Made by a program: the position numbers and the translations under genes. From Desulfitobacterium chlororespirans DSM 11544 (GTDB lineage Bacteria; Bacillota; Desulfitobacteriia; Desulfitobacteriales; Desulfitobacteriaceae), in the NCBI RefSeq assembly GCF_900143285.1, contig NZ_FRDN01000013.1:145303-209302 (forward strand): a DNA stretch of 64,000 nucleotides, given 5' to 3'. The notes beneath the pieces were generated by a model that made no database searches, had not been told where the DNA came from, and saw nothing but the letters and a program-made list of their open reading frames with translations. Shown here piece after piece: positions 41,155 through 50,389 of the stretch (position 1 is its first letter; each line of letters starts with the position of its first letter).

Positions 41155-42330
41155 TTATTGTAATGGACTCAGGATTCGCGTTCCTTCCTCGATGCTGTTA
41201 TCGGGGGCGGACAATACCGTCTCTCCCTCCTGCAGTCCCTCCGTGATTTCGCACAAGGACCCATTTTGAATTCCCCTTTGCACCGTCCGCAGGACAGCCT
41301 TTCCCTCTTCGACGGTGAAGACGCAGCTCTGACCCCGGTAGTCGAATACGGCGCCGGCGGGCACAATAACCACGCCGCTCTTTGTTTCGGTAATGACCCT
41401 GACGTCCACCTCAGACCCCGGCAGCAAAGCAACCTTGGCATCGAGAGGCTTGATGGTTATGGTGACCTTCTTCTGCTTGACGCCAAGAGAGGATACTTCA
41501 TCCTCGGCTGTGGGTGCGATCTTGACCACGGTTCCCGCCAGTGCCTGCTGCTCTTTCGTGCGGACGGTAAGGGTAGCTTTGTTTCCAACTTGGATCCTGG
41601 CGGCATCTTCAGCCAGGATTTTGGTTTGGATCTCCAGGTTTTCCGTATCGCCGATGGCAAAGGCCACTGTTCCAGGCACGCCAAAGGCATTGACTTCGAC
41701 CCTTTTTTGCAGAATTGTGCCCTTGAGCGGCGCCAGGACCTGCTGCTTGCTCAGGGCCAGGGAGCTGTTGGCCACGCTCAGTTCAGCCTGTTCCAGCTCC
41801 GCCTGATTGCCGGAGCGGACTGCGTCGGCACTCCTTAAGGCAGCTTCCTTCTGGGTCAGCTCCCACTCACTGGCTGCTCCTGCCTCGGCCAGGGACTTGG
41901 TGTTGTCATAATCCTTCAGCGCCATGGTATAGGCTTCTTCTCCGGCAGCAGATTGGGCTTTGGCTTGATTCAGCAGCTCTGCCGCATTTTTCAGGGAAAT
42001 TTCCAACTGCTCCCGATCCATGCTCAGAAGCAGATCTCCTTTTTGGACCTGCTGACCTGTTTCGACGGCAATGCGCTTGATCAGCCCGCTTCCTTCCAGA
42101 TAAACCGTCGCGGAGTCGCTGCACTTCACTTCGCCGGTCTCTTCTACATATTTTTGGATATCGCCGAGCTTGACGGGTGCTGCTTCCGCCGGCGTGCCCC
42201 GATTGGAGAGGGTCCAGCCCAGGCCTGCCGCCAGCACGAGCAGGATACCGATTACCCAGAGCAGCTTTTTAGTCAATCTCATGTTCCGTTTATCCTTCTT
42301 CACTTTCTGCAAATCTGTTGGGATGTTCAT
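41155..42330 (-). CDS. Efflux periplasmic-adaptor-like protein (MacA/HlyD family)
   Basis: 391 residues with one N-terminal membrane anchor (KKLLWVIGILLVLAAGLGWTL). The lipoyl/hairpin/beta-barrel order of the HlyD family is visible: VYLEGSGLIKRIAVETGQQVQKGDLLLSMD, a helical hairpin (~95-175), then VLAPLKGTILQKRVEVNAFGVPGT. The start at 42330 has AAGGAGG nine bases before; an earlier in-frame ATG at 42372 overlaps the permease and lacks one. It links with the FtsX-like permease upstream to form a MacAB-type export system in a Gram-positive envelope. Confidence 0.9.
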   Translation of the reverse strand: MNIPTDLQKVKKDKRNMRLTKKLLWVIGILLVLAAGLGWTLSNRGTPAEAAPVKLGDIQKYVEETGEVKCSDSATVYLEGSGLIKRIAVETGQQVQKGDLLLSMDREQLEISLKNAAELLNQAKAQSAAGEEAYTMALKDYDNTKSLAEAGAASEWELTQKEAALRSADAVRSGNQAELEQAELSVANSSLALSKQQVLAPLKGTILQKRVEVNAFGVPGTVAFAIGDTENLEIQTKILAEDAARIQVGNKATLTVRTKEQQALAGTVVKIAPTAEDEVSSLGVKQKKVTITIKPLDAKVALLPGSEVDVRVITETKSGVVIVPAGAVFDYRGQSCVFTVEEGKAVLRTVQRGIQNGSLCEITEGLQEGETVLSAPDNSIEEGTRILSPLQ

Positions 42331-42361
42331 CTTTTTCAACCTCCTTATCTCGTTGGCACCT

Positions 42362-44740
42362 TCATTCGGCACTTTTCAGGGATTCGACCATATCGATGGC
42401 GGTTACTTTGTTTCTGAGCAGCCAATTGGCGATTGCCGTGAAGGCGATAATCAGGGCGGCAGCGAGCAGGTAATTGGCCGGCTCCATCACCACCGGCAGC
42501 TGCATGGTCTCCGTGGCCTGGGTATCGATGGCCACCTCGGCAATAAACCTGCCCAGAGGGGCGCCGATCAGTATGCCGAAGGCGCTGATAAAGAAATTCT
42601 CATTGAATACCAGGCTCTTCAGTTCTGCGGAGGTGAAGCCGAGTACGGAAAGTGTGGCAATCTCTCTCCGACGTTCAAAAATATTGATATTCGTAATGTT
42701 GTAGATCACGGCGATGGTTAATATACTAGCCCCGAACAGCATGAAAAAGATGATACTGTTCATGGATTGGAGCTGCTTGTTGGTATTGGCGACCACTTCC
42801 GCTTTGGACTGGATCGTATTGATCGTCAAAATATCTTCCAGTTTTGCCGTCACTTCTTTTTCATATTGCCTATCGTCCAGCTTAATATGGGCCCCATTAA
42901 CCACCGCGCCTTCATCCAGCAGATAATCGATATAATCCATACTGCAAACCGCGCTCTGTCCGATAAACTGCGACGTTTCACCCTTCACAACCACCGTTTT
43001 TTTATCCCTGTCCGTGTTCTTGCCCGGATAATAAGAGCGAAGTGTCACCCGGTCGCCCGTCTGCAGACCCAGAGTTTCCATGAGCCGGGCCGGCAGGAGG
43101 ACCCCGTCCGACGGCAGAATCGCCGCCTTCCCCTTCCGGTCATAGACACCGTATAATTGGGCTTCCCGGTCCAGCGCCAGGACGCCAATATCTTTCTTCT
43201 TCCAGCCATGGCTAAGTTCCATGCCGGTCTCCAGTACCGGTTCAACGGACTTTACGTGAGCCAGACTTCTGATAGTGCTGAGTTCATCGGCAGCCAGCAT
43301 TTGTGTAAAATTGATTTTCAGATCAAACTTCTGAATTTCTTCATACTGCACGGCCATCAGATTGCCCATGGAGCTCCGGAAGGCCAGGGCGATGAGCAAT
43401 AAGGCCATGGAAAAGATGACCCCGACGGAGGCCATAGCCGAGCGCCGCTTATACCTAAACAGGTTGCGGAAGATGATCTTCCAGCTGAAATTAAGGCGCT
43501 GCCAAAAGAAGCCGAAGTTTTCCAGCAGCGTCTTTTTGCCGGAAGCGGGCGGTTTCGGCCGCATGGACTCCGCCGGTACCAGGCGCAGCTCCTTGCGGCA
43601 GGCATTATATCCGGCGAATACGCAGAAGAACAAGGCTGTAAGCGAAGCCGGCACCACCATGACCAGCTGAACGGACGAATTCTCCGTCGGCAGATTGTAA
43701 AAGCTGTTGAATATGCCGAGCAGAGCTTCGCCGATGAAAAATAACCCGATCAGGGAGCCCAGAATGCTCCCCAGGATCCCCACCAGCAGCGGATAGGTCT
43801 GGTAGTGCAGCATAATGTCCCAATCGCTGTAACCCAGCGCCTTGAATACGCCCATCAGTGTCCGCTGGTTTTCTATCATGCGGGTCATGGTAATATAGAT
43901 GATGACCGCAGAGGCGATAAAGAACAGCATAGGGAAAATCGCCGCCATGGATTGCAGTCCTGTTTCATCCGAGTGAAACATGCTGTAGCTGATCTGATCT
44001 TTTTTCTCGACAGTGCTTACCAGGCCGTAAGGAGCCAGAATCTTTTCCAGCTCCGCCTTAACCTTTTTGCTGTCGCCATCTTTGGCCAGGAGGACGCTGA
44101 TATCGTTTACCGAGCCTTTGTAATCGAGGATGGTCTGCAAATAGGAGGCTTTGACATAAACAACGCCGAACTTTTCATGATCGGGGAACACCTCCGTGGC
44201 ATCGCGGATTTCATACATGTATTCAGGGCCTTTGACCGTTCCTACAATTGTAAGCTTCACCCGTTCCCCGTTGACAATGGGCTCGATGGTCTGGCCGATC
44301 ACCAGATGATTGGCCTTGAAGAAGTCTTCGGATACAAGGCATTGGTTTGCTGCATCGGCCGAAAAATAGCTGCCTGCTTTGAGCATGATGTCGTTGATGA
44401 CAGCCCGTTTTTGGTCGGGCAGGGAAATCAGTCTGATTATAGCGTTCTTGTCTTCCCCAAAGATCCGGGCATCCTGCAAGACCCTTCCCTCCGCCATCTT
44501 GACTCCGGGAATCGCCCGGACCCGCTCGACCACCCCCTCCGGCGCCCGGTAAACCGTACTCGATAAATCGGCCAGCCTGTATTCTGTGAAGTACTTCTGC
44601 CCCGCTCCGGAAAAGATGTCCAGGGCCGAATACAGGCCGGTATAGAACATGACCCCGATGATCACCACCGCCAGGACCGATATGAACTGCCCTTTGGCCT
44701 CCTTCAGATCCCGCAGGGATTTTTTCAGGAAGATCAGCAT
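42362..44740 (-). CDS. Large FtsX-domain ABC permease
   Basis: About 792 residues. One span near the N-terminus (GQFISVLAVVIIGVMFYTGLY), a large outer domain, then two sets of FtsX-type spans (around 265-390 and 640-792), the ten-span layout seen in peptide/antibiotic efflux permeases. The C-terminus has the family pattern NINIFERRREIATLSVLGFTSAELKSLVFNENFF. The start at 44740 shares one base with the stop of the ATPase gene (TAATG), so the two are translationally coupled. Confidence 0.88.
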   Translation of the reverse strand: MLIFLKKSLRDLKEAKGQFISVLAVVIIGVMFYTGLYSALDIFSGAGQKYFTEYRLADLSSTVYRAPEGVVERVRAIPGVKMAEGRVLQDARIFGEDKNAIIRLISLPDQKRAVINDIMLKAGSYFSADAANQCLVSEDFFKANHLVIGQTIEPIVNGERVKLTIVGTVKGPEYMYEIRDATEVFPDHEKFGVVYVKASYLQTILDYKGSVNDISVLLAKDGDSKKVKAELEKILAPYGLVSTVEKKDQISYSMFHSDETGLQSMAAIFPMLFFIASAVIIYITMTRMIENQRTLMGVFKALGYSDWDIMLHYQTYPLLVGILGSILGSLIGLFFIGEALLGIFNSFYNLPTENSSVQLVMVVPASLTALFFCVFAGYNACRKELRLVPAESMRPKPPASGKKTLLENFGFFWQRLNFSWKIIFRNLFRYKRRSAMASVGVIFSMALLLIALAFRSSMGNLMAVQYEEIQKFDLKINFTQMLAADELSTIRSLAHVKSVEPVLETGMELSHGWKKKDIGVLALDREAQLYGVYDRKGKAAILPSDGVLLPARLMETLGLQTGDRVTLRSYYPGKNTDRDKKTVVVKGETSQFIGQSAVCSMDYIDYLLDEGAVVNGAHIKLDDRQYEKEVTAKLEDILTINTIQSKAEVVANTNKQLQSMNSIIFFMLFGASILTIAVIYNITNINIFERRREIATLSVLGFTSAELKSLVFNENFFISAFGILIGAPLGRFIAEVAIDTQATETMQLPVVMEPANYLLAAALIIAFTAIANWLLRNKVTAIDMVESLKSAE

Positions 44741-45444
44741 TACCATTCAATCCTTTCAATGGGCAGAGGATTGCGGTTGATTTCCACGGCTTCCACTCTG
44801 CCGTTTTTTATTTTGATCACCTTATCCGCCATCTGGGCAATGGAACTGTTGTGGGTAATGATCATCACCGTTTTCTGAAAATCGCGGCTCACATCGTGGA
44901 GCAGTTTGAGAATCGCTTTGCCGGTGACATAGTCCAGCGCACCCGTCGGTTCGTCACATAAAAGCAAGGTGGGATTTTTGGCCACCGCTCTGGCGATGGA
45001 GACGCGCTGCTGCTCTCCACCGGAAAGCTGGGCCGGGAAATTTTGCATCCGTTCCCCGAGACCGACGCTTTCCAGAATCGCGGCGGCCTGCAGCGGCTCG
45101 TCGCAGATCTGTGCCGCGATCTCGACGTTTTCCAGGGCCGTAAGATTGGGCATCAGATTATAGAATTGAAAAATAAAGCCAATGCACTTTCTCCGGTATA
45201 AGGTCAGCTCGTTGCGGTTGAACTGCGTTATATCCTGGCCGTTGACCACCACCTCGCCGGAGGTGGCGCTGTCCATACCGCCTAAAATATTGAGCACGGT
45301 GCTTTTGCCTGCGCCGCTGGGCCCGAGAACCACCACCAGTTCGCCCTGCCCGACCTCAAAAGAAATTCCGTCCGCAGCTCTGATCCTGATTTCACCCATG
45401 ATATATTCTTTTACTACCTCCGTAAGCCTGATCATCGGTTCCAT
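44740..45444 (-). CDS. ABC ATPase, MacB/LolD type
   Basis: 234 residues. [39 protein letters not shown] and IITHNSSIA are intact motifs; the DEPTGALD form marks the MacB/LolD class. It is the first gene of the efflux operon, behind a promoter at 45534-45562. GAGGG stands before the start. Confidence 0.92.
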   Translation of the reverse strand: MEPMIRLTEVVKEYIMGEIRIRAADGISFEVGQGELVVVLGPSGAGKSTVLNILGGMDSATSGEVVVNGQDITQFNRNELTLYRRKCIGFIFQFYNLMPNLTALENVEIAAQICDEPLQAAAILESVGLGERMQNFPAQLSGGEQQRVSIARAVAKNPTLLLCDEPTGALDYVTGKAILKLLHDVSRDFQKTVMIITHNSSIAQMADKVIKIKNGRVEAVEINRNPLPIERIEW

Positions 45445-45533
45445 TTCCCGCCCTCCTCTATGGAAACATTCTGTTTTGCTGGATTCAGCCCAGCAGCAAA
45501 AGTTAGTTTCTTCGAACTTTTGGCCCTATGATT

Positions 45534-45562
45534 ATTGTAAGAGATCTTTTTCCGCTTGTAAA
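45534..45562 (-). promoter_or_regulatory. Promoter of the TetR-controlled efflux operon
   Basis: Minus strand: TTTACA, 17-base spacer, TACAAT. The -35 box overlaps the edge of the 18-bp palindrome at 45561-45578. Confidence 0.65.
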
Positions 45563-45578
45563 TGACCATATGGTCATT
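45561..45578. promoter_or_regulatory. TetR-type operator, perfect 18-bp palindrome
   Basis: AATGACCATATGGTCATT is fully symmetric and abuts the -35 box of the efflux operon, whose last gene encodes a TetR regulator. The rest of 45445-45898 holds a terminator and the short open frames described in the findings. Confidence 0.75.
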
Positions 45579-45697
45579 ATTTAATTATTTTTTAGCTGCA
45601 TGCGTTATGGCGCATTTCGGGGCACACCCGGCAGCCGGATTCCCCAACCGCTAATCAGGGCTGATCGCGGTACGTTTTGAGCGTCTTAGCGGCAAAC

Positions 45698-45736
45698 AAA
45701 AAACGGTCTGAACGAAGATCCATCGTTCAAACCGTT
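45698..45736 (-). terminator. Terminator downstream of the LytS-like kinase
   Basis: Minus strand: AACGGTTTGAACGA and TCGTTCAGACCGTT pair, followed by TTTTTGTTTG. It lies 163 bp after the kinase stop, leaving room for a short downstream frame. Confidence 0.75.
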
Positions 45737-45898
45737 GCTATGCTAGACTGATTAGCCTTTGCTTTGCCTCCCTGTTCTTGCTTTAAGCGCTGCTTCAAGG
45801 GACCTGCCAACACATATACGGCCAACTTTTTCCGGAACACCAGGTGCAGGCTTTTCGCCGTAAACAATAATTGCGTCAAATATATATTGCGCCCCCCT

Positions 45899-47125
45899 TT
45901 ATACGATGGTGTCTGATACTGTTATTGTTACCGCAGTTCCTTCTCCTTCTGTGCTCTGAATATCAAGCTGTGCGCCTTGCCAACTCTTTACACGCCTGCT
46001 GACATTGAAAAAGCCGACTCCGTCGTTTGACGATTCGATGTTCTTTAATTTATTGAGCCGTTCCGGCTGCATTCCTATCCCTGTGTCGCTGATCTTTATG
46101 ATAATAGTTCCTTCGCTTTTTTGCGCTGATATAAGGACGGTTCCGCCAGCGTACTTTTTGCACAGTCCGTGCTTTATCGCGTTTTCCACCAAAGGCTGAA
46201 GGCAAAATGAGGGTATTTCCATGCTTAGCAGCTCCGGTTCAATAGTATATTCAATATTGATTTGCTCACCGAAACGGGCTTTTTCTATGGCAACATAGGC
46301 CTTAATCAATTCGATTTCTCTCTCTAAAGATACCAGCATCGATTTATGGTCGACGTCAAAAACAAGCCTTAAATATTTACTAAAATTGATAAGCAGGCTC
46401 GCTGCCCTTTCGCTGTCCGTGTAGCAAAACGATACCATCGTGTTGAGTGCGTTATATAAAAAATGAGGCTTGATCTGGGCCTGCAGAAAAGCAAGCTCAT
46501 TTTTAGCCGCTTCTTCATGGGAACTGGTAATCGCCGCGAAATTATCGTGATAGTGCTGTATCAGCATTTTCGCCATTAAATATGAGCCAACGAACATTAA
46601 GCAGGTAATGAATATCTGCATAACCATACGGCTGTCCATATTCCCGGTGACATACATTTTAACGCCAAACAGCATAAGTGAAAGCATACTCGCCAGAAAA
46701 ACCCAACGAGTTATCTTCACTTTTGAAAAAATTGCCGAAATAAATATGGAAAGCATGAAGGTGCATAGTAAAACGACTGCAATCTCATGAGCCATAATGA
46801 GGTAGAAGGAATAGATTACGAGGATAAAGCTGCATAAATACTCTTTGGCCTGAATCGGAACCCGAGCAGAGCGAACCAATAAATCGGCTAGTAAATTCAG
46901 GGCACAAATACCTATCGTGGGTGCAATGATAAAGTATTTCAAATAAATATCAGGAGGATTGACAAGGTAATCTCTTGCCCCAAAATACCAGGCGACATGG
47001 GCGAAGGCCATTAGAGCAACGCAAATGTACCCGATATTTACGATATAGCGGCACCATTTGATTGAATCCATGGGTGTTTTGATTTTGTATGCGGCGTCTC
47101 TGTGTATAACTGCTCTTTTCAACAT
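45899..47125 (-). CDS. LytS-like sensor histidine kinase, orphan
   Basis: 408 residues. Six predicted spans fill residues ~25-185; the kinase part begins AFLQAQIKPHFLYNALNTMVSFCYTD, with the phospho-acceptor His, and ends with the ATP-binding motifs LQPLVENAIKHGL and KISDTGIGMQPERLNKL. This is the LytS/YehU/AgrC-like His-kinase subfamily. These usually pair with a LytTR response regulator, yet none adjoins it here. GAGGCGAG precedes the ATG. Confidence 0.88.
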   Translation of the reverse strand: MLKRAVIHRDAAYKIKTPMDSIKWCRYIVNIGYICVALMAFAHVAWYFGARDYLVNPPDIYLKYFIIAPTIGICALNLLADLLVRSARVPIQAKEYLCSFILVIYSFYLIMAHEIAVVLLCTFMLSIFISAIFSKVKITRWVFLASMLSLMLFGVKMYVTGNMDSRMVMQIFITCLMFVGSYLMAKMLIQHYHDNFAAITSSHEEAAKNELAFLQAQIKPHFLYNALNTMVSFCYTDSERAASLLINFSKYLRLVFDVDHKSMLVSLEREIELIKAYVAIEKARFGEQINIEYTIEPELLSMEIPSFCLQPLVENAIKHGLCKKYAGGTVLISAQKSEGTIIIKISDTGIGMQPERLNKLKNIESSNDGVGFFNVSRRVKSWQGAQLDIQSTEGEGTAVTITVSDTIV

Positions 47126-47227
47126 AGAACATCTCGCCTCTCAAACCTTATCCCTTTGCTAGTCAGAAATAATCTTCACGCTTCCGCTAATATCAGATTT
47201 TAAGGTAGTGCATAGTTCCTGTACAAA

Positions 47228-47265
47228 AAAGATATAACTCCCCCTTACCGGGAAATTATATCTTT
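47228..47265 (-). terminator. Terminator of the gene at 47309
   Basis: Minus strand: AAAGATATAA and TTATATCTTT pair with an inner TTCCC/GGGAG, followed by TTTTG. Confidence 0.7.
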
Positions 47266-47308
47266 CTGGAACAATCGTGAACAAGAAATTTTCGAATTTC
47301 CCATGTCG

Positions 47309-47692
47309 TTACTTAGATCTTTCCCATGCATTTGTTTGGTTGTTTTTTTGCAGCTTCAACTTATATTCATCATTTCCACTGTAAAAATATATTTCATCGC
47401 AAGATGGGGATAACTCAACTTGAAATTCGTTTTTAGCACCAATATTACTGTTCAATCCGTATGTTGAATAAAAGGTAATGCGTTTTTTATTGCCGTCTTC
47501 ACTGGTTTTAAGCGTTCTTACGTACCCCATACTAGTTGCTACACCCACTTTTAGGGTCATTATCTTGCCATCTTCGGATAGTGAGTAATCGACCAGCATA
47601 GCACTTGCCATTTTTCCACCAGTACATAAAAACAGCAACCCGATTACTATGATTATTGTAAGTATAGCAATAACTCCTAGTTTCTTTTTCAT
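47309..47692 (-). CDS. Small membrane-anchored protein of unknown function
   Basis: 127 residues. A basic start and a hydrophobic stretch (LGVIAILTIIIVIGLLFLCTGG) act as signal or anchor; the remainder is a small beta-rich outer domain (MLVDYSLSEDGKIMTLKVGVATSMGYVRTLKTSEDGNKKRITFYSTYGLN). A cysteine in the hydrophobic end is not in a convincing lipobox. No family recognised. Monocistronic, with its own terminator. The base composition is more AT-rich than that of the genes to its left. Confidence 0.65.
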   Translation of the reverse strand: MKKKLGVIAILTIIIVIGLLFLCTGGKMASAMLVDYSLSEDGKIMTLKVGVATSMGYVRTLKTSEDGNKKRITFYSTYGLNSNIGAKNEFQVELSPSCDEIYFYSGNDEYKLKLQKNNQTNAWERSK

Positions 47693-47804
47693 AGAAGCTT
47701 CTCCTTAGATTTATCTCGTGAAAACATATCAAACCTGCGTTTGCGATTCCTGTTCTAAGTATGGGAGCAATAATTTATAATTATTTTAACACTTAGGAAA
47801 ACAA

Positions 47805-47846
47805 AAAGAAACCGCTAAATTTCCTGCCGAAATTATCGGTTTCTTT
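47805..47846 (-). terminator. Terminator of the elaA-like gene
   Basis: Minus strand: AAAGAAACCG and CGGTTTCTTT pair, with inner ATTTC/GAAAT, followed by TTGTTTTCC. Confidence 0.75.
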
Positions 47847-47919
47847 GGCGTCATGATGAAAAAAGTTTTTACGATCATTTGATCTTCAAATTGAATTTAT
47901 ATGTAAATAAGTCATTATC

Positions 47920-48360
47920 CTAAATTACATCAAGTATCATCTGAATATGTGGAATTCCATCCTCAAGGAATTCTTCCGAAACCTGCTTAAATCCTTGCTG
48001 TTCATAGAACTCTTTGGCATATGTCTGTGCTTCTATTTTTATAGCAGCTGCCCCTAACCTATTCTTGGCAACCTTTACTCCTTCTGAGAGGATTCTGCTG
48101 CCTATGCCACACCGTCTTTTCACAGCGATCACTCTGCCGATTGATACCTCATTAAAAGAGACGCCCTTATCAACAACTCGTAAATATGCCTGGATTCCGC
48201 AATCATCCTTCAGATATATGTGAAATGATTGTTTATCTTTGCCGTCGATCTCCTGATAAGGACAATTTTGTTCAACAACAAACACTGCAACTCTTATTTT
48301 AAGAATCTCATACAATTCCTCGGCTGTCAGCTCTTCAAATCTTTTTACTATAAGTTCCAT
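47920..48360 (-). CDS. ElaA-like GNAT acetyltransferase
   Basis: 146 residues. It begins MELIVKRFEELTAEELYEILKIRVAVFVVEQNCPYQEIDGKD, the typical ElaA opening, and carries the acetyl-CoA motif SIGRVIAVKRRCGIGSRILSEGVKVAK and the late AQTYAKEFYEQQGF. The start at 48360 is set by the family N-terminus; the frame stays open to 48531 without support. Substrate unknown. It lies in the AT-rich stretch left of the decayed island. Confidence 0.88.
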   Translation of the reverse strand: MELIVKRFEELTAEELYEILKIRVAVFVVEQNCPYQEIDGKDKQSFHIYLKDDCGIQAYLRVVDKGVSFNEVSIGRVIAVKRRCGIGSRILSEGVKVAKNRLGAAAIKIEAQTYAKEFYEQQGFKQVSEEFLEDGIPHIQMILDVI

Positions 48361-48504
48361 TATTACCCTATCCTTCGTCTTTAAATTCTTGTTTGTCTGT
48401 ATCGTAGTTATTAAAACCAAGACTGCATCTATAATACCAGATTTTCGGGCATGAAAAAAGATATCTCTTCTATATGCCTCTGACCGGGGATGTGTGACAA
48501 GTTT

Positions 48505-48548
48505 AAAAAGCAAGAACCCCCGTTCGACCACCAGGAGTTCTTGTTTTT
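48505..48548. terminator. Hairpin between elaA-like and AT-rich unknown gene
   Basis: CAAGAAC and GTTCTTG pair, flanked by AAAAAG and TTTTT; on the minus strand it is followed by CTTTTTAAAC and probably terminates the gene at 48652-49602. Confidence 0.6.
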
Positions 48549-48587
48549 ATATTAAAGAAAGGAGCAATGACCATCACTACCGCAGCC

Positions 48588-48646
48588 CACTATACTATAT
48601 GTCCATAACGAGTAAAACGTGACAACCATATAAAAAGCAGAAGCCC
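48588..48646. repeat. Left copies of direct repeats flanking the AT-rich gene
   Basis: CACTATACTATATGTCC (48588-48604) and AAAAGCAGAAGCCC (48633-48646). Both recur in the same orientation to the right of the gene, at 49759-49775 and 49697-49710. Confidence 0.7.
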
Positions 48647-48651
48647 TGTTT

Positions 48652-49602
48652 CTAATCTCTGATACTTACTTTTCTCTTTTTGATTTTATATATGAGCCGT
48701 GGATTATAATCTTTTAGATCTTCAATATTGATATATATTTTAGATCCATTTTCACGTCTACCATAGAAGTGCTTGAAAACAAATCTTATGTATAGATACA
48801 TGGTCATTACATACAGAGAAGCAAATAAGTAGTACATTTCGAACTTAATTTCGTTCTCTTTTTCAAAGTACCCGTTCAAAAAAAATAAAATATATGCCGT
48901 TATTCCTAATATAAAAATAATCATTATAATATGAGTTGTAACTTGTCGTTCAAAATGCTTATACTTTCTCCTTATTATAGCTGATCGTTGCCTTATGTTA
49001 ATTCTATTAAATGATAAAATAATTAAACTCCAGTCTACTCGCCTATCTCCATTAAAACCAGCATAGTTCCAACACAAGCCAAAAATAGAACCAAATATTG
49101 TAACGGCGATAATGAATACTATGCTAGGTACTTTTAAGTTTATCCCTATTCCATACACACAATAGCAAGCCACTGTTACCGAGACCAAAAAATAACAAAT
49201 TGCGCCCCATCTATGTATTTTAAAAAATAAATCTTTAAACCTATTATCAACCTGATCATATATTTTTTTATTTCCTATTCTTTCCGAAGTATCTATTTCT
49301 TTTATGCACTCGAACAACCTAGATGAAATCTTAAGGATTGCGGCAATTGAATAAACAATACAAACTAAAGCTGAAAAAATAAGTGGTACTATTATAACTT
49401 GAAGCATTTGTTCATTAGATAAAGGTTCCCGAACAAATAAATCGCTTACAAACATGATCATTTCTGCTAAATAGAATGTTAATAACGCTTCCAAAGGAGC
49501 TTGAATAACATTTCCTTTGTGATAATAGATAATATCTCTCAAACTGCACTTTTTACTAATCAAAGAGATCTTTTCAAACCAACTTACGAATTCACTGCTC
49601 AT
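48652..49602 (-). CDS. AT-rich membrane protein of unknown function
   Basis: 316 residues with five to six hydrophobic segments (LEALLTFYLAEMIMFVSDLF; VIIVPLIFSALVCIVYSIAAIL; AICYFLVSVTVACYCVYGI; VPSIVFIIAVTIFGSIFGLCW; THIIMIIFILGITAYILFFL; LFASLYVMTMYLYIRFVF) and a basic C-terminus. No family recognised. It is markedly more AT-rich, with many AAA/ATA codons, than the housekeeping genes beside it and is flanked by two pairs of direct repeats. This looks like acquired DNA. Confidence 0.65.
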   Translation of the reverse strand: MSSEFVSWFEKISLISKKCSLRDIIYYHKGNVIQAPLEALLTFYLAEMIMFVSDLFVREPLSNEQMLQVIIVPLIFSALVCIVYSIAAILKISSRLFECIKEIDTSERIGNKKIYDQVDNRFKDLFFKIHRWGAICYFLVSVTVACYCVYGIGINLKVPSIVFIIAVTIFGSIFGLCWNYAGFNGDRRVDWSLIILSFNRINIRQRSAIIRRKYKHFERQVTTHIIMIIFILGITAYILFFLNGYFEKENEIKFEMYYLFASLYVMTMYLYIRFVFKHFYGRRENGSKIYINIEDLKDYNPRLIYKIKKRKVSIRD

Positions 49603-49696
49603 TTTCTCCCTCCCATAAGATTTCAGACTATTCCATCTTTCGCTGAGTATCTCATATTCAATCTGTCGAAGTCTCGTGAAAAATGTCCGTAAATAG

Positions 49697-49775
49697 AAAA
49701 GCAGAAGCCCAGCGCATCAAATTTGCACCGGGTTTTTGCTTGCGGAAAGACATTCACTCACTATACTATATGTCC
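49697..49775. repeat. Right copies of direct repeats flanking the AT-rich gene
   Basis: AAAAGCAGAAGCCC (49697-49710) and CACTATACTATATGTCC (49759-49775). The first is also the left arm of a plus-strand hairpin ending GGGTTTTTGCTT (49730-49741). The rest of 49603-49918 shows a TATAAT box at 49878 and nothing else. Confidence 0.7.
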
Positions 49776-49918
49776 CTACCGTCATCGATGTGACAGGCAC
49801 CGATTAGTTTTCGGTGCTTTTTTCGTGGGCGATTATCCTATAGACTTACATCAGTAGCAATAGCCTTATGGTTTGAGTATAATTTTGGTAAAAGCAATAC
49901 AGATTGGAGGGATTGATA

Positions 49919-50335
49919 TTGCCTGTATTTGGAAGCAGGGACTGGTATGGAAACTTTGCCTGTAACTTCATGTATGTTCAGGGAATTAGCGACTTTGATG
50001 ACAATAGCAGTGTTAAACTTACTCAAGAAGATGCAGAGCAAAGGCTTTCTATCGCTTTGCGAATAGGGAAAGATAAAACTCCCAAATACCTCTTTTACGA
50101 CCAGATAGTTTCCATCGAAATTAAGAAGAAGCATGGAACAAGAAATCGCGATTTATCTATCAGCTATCATCCAGCAAATAACCCTGACGATGTAAAGATT
50201 CTTCTATTCGAGATTGTCGACGCTTCTCTCCATTGGAGAAAATTCATTGGGGCACTCAAGAGTAAAATTCCTCAGCCACCTGAACCTGAACAACTTGATT
50301 CTCAGCCTGAGCCAGAAGTTTCTCAATATCTCTAG
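49919..50335 (+). CDS. Hypothetical protein, 138 residues
   Basis: No family recognised. A TTG start at 49919 (MPVFGSRDWYGNF) is preferred because GGAGGG lies eight bases upstream; the frame stays open a little further. A TATAAT box lies 36 bp before it. The middle is rich in charged residues (KYLFYDQIVSIEIKKKHGTRNRDLSISYH) and the end is Pro/Glu-rich (PQPPEPEQLDSQPEPEVSQ). A good terminator follows at once, so it looks like a complete single gene in the island beside tRNA-Leu. Confidence 0.6.
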   Translation: MPVFGSRDWYGNFACNFMYVQGISDFDDNSSVKLTQEDAEQRLSIALRIGKDKTPKYLFYDQIVSIEIKKKHGTRNRDLSISYHPANNPDDVKILLFEIVDASLHWRKFIGALKSKIPQPPEPEQLDSQPEPEVSQYL

Positions 50336-50356
50336 GAAATCACTTTTAATGAAGGT

Positions 50357-50387
50357 AAAATGCCAGCTCATACAGAACTGGCATTTT
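50357..50387 (+). terminator. Terminator of the 49919 gene
   Basis: AAAATGCCAG and CTGGCATTTT pair around CTCATACAGAA, followed by GTTTTG. Confidence 0.85.
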
Positions 50388-50389
50388 GT

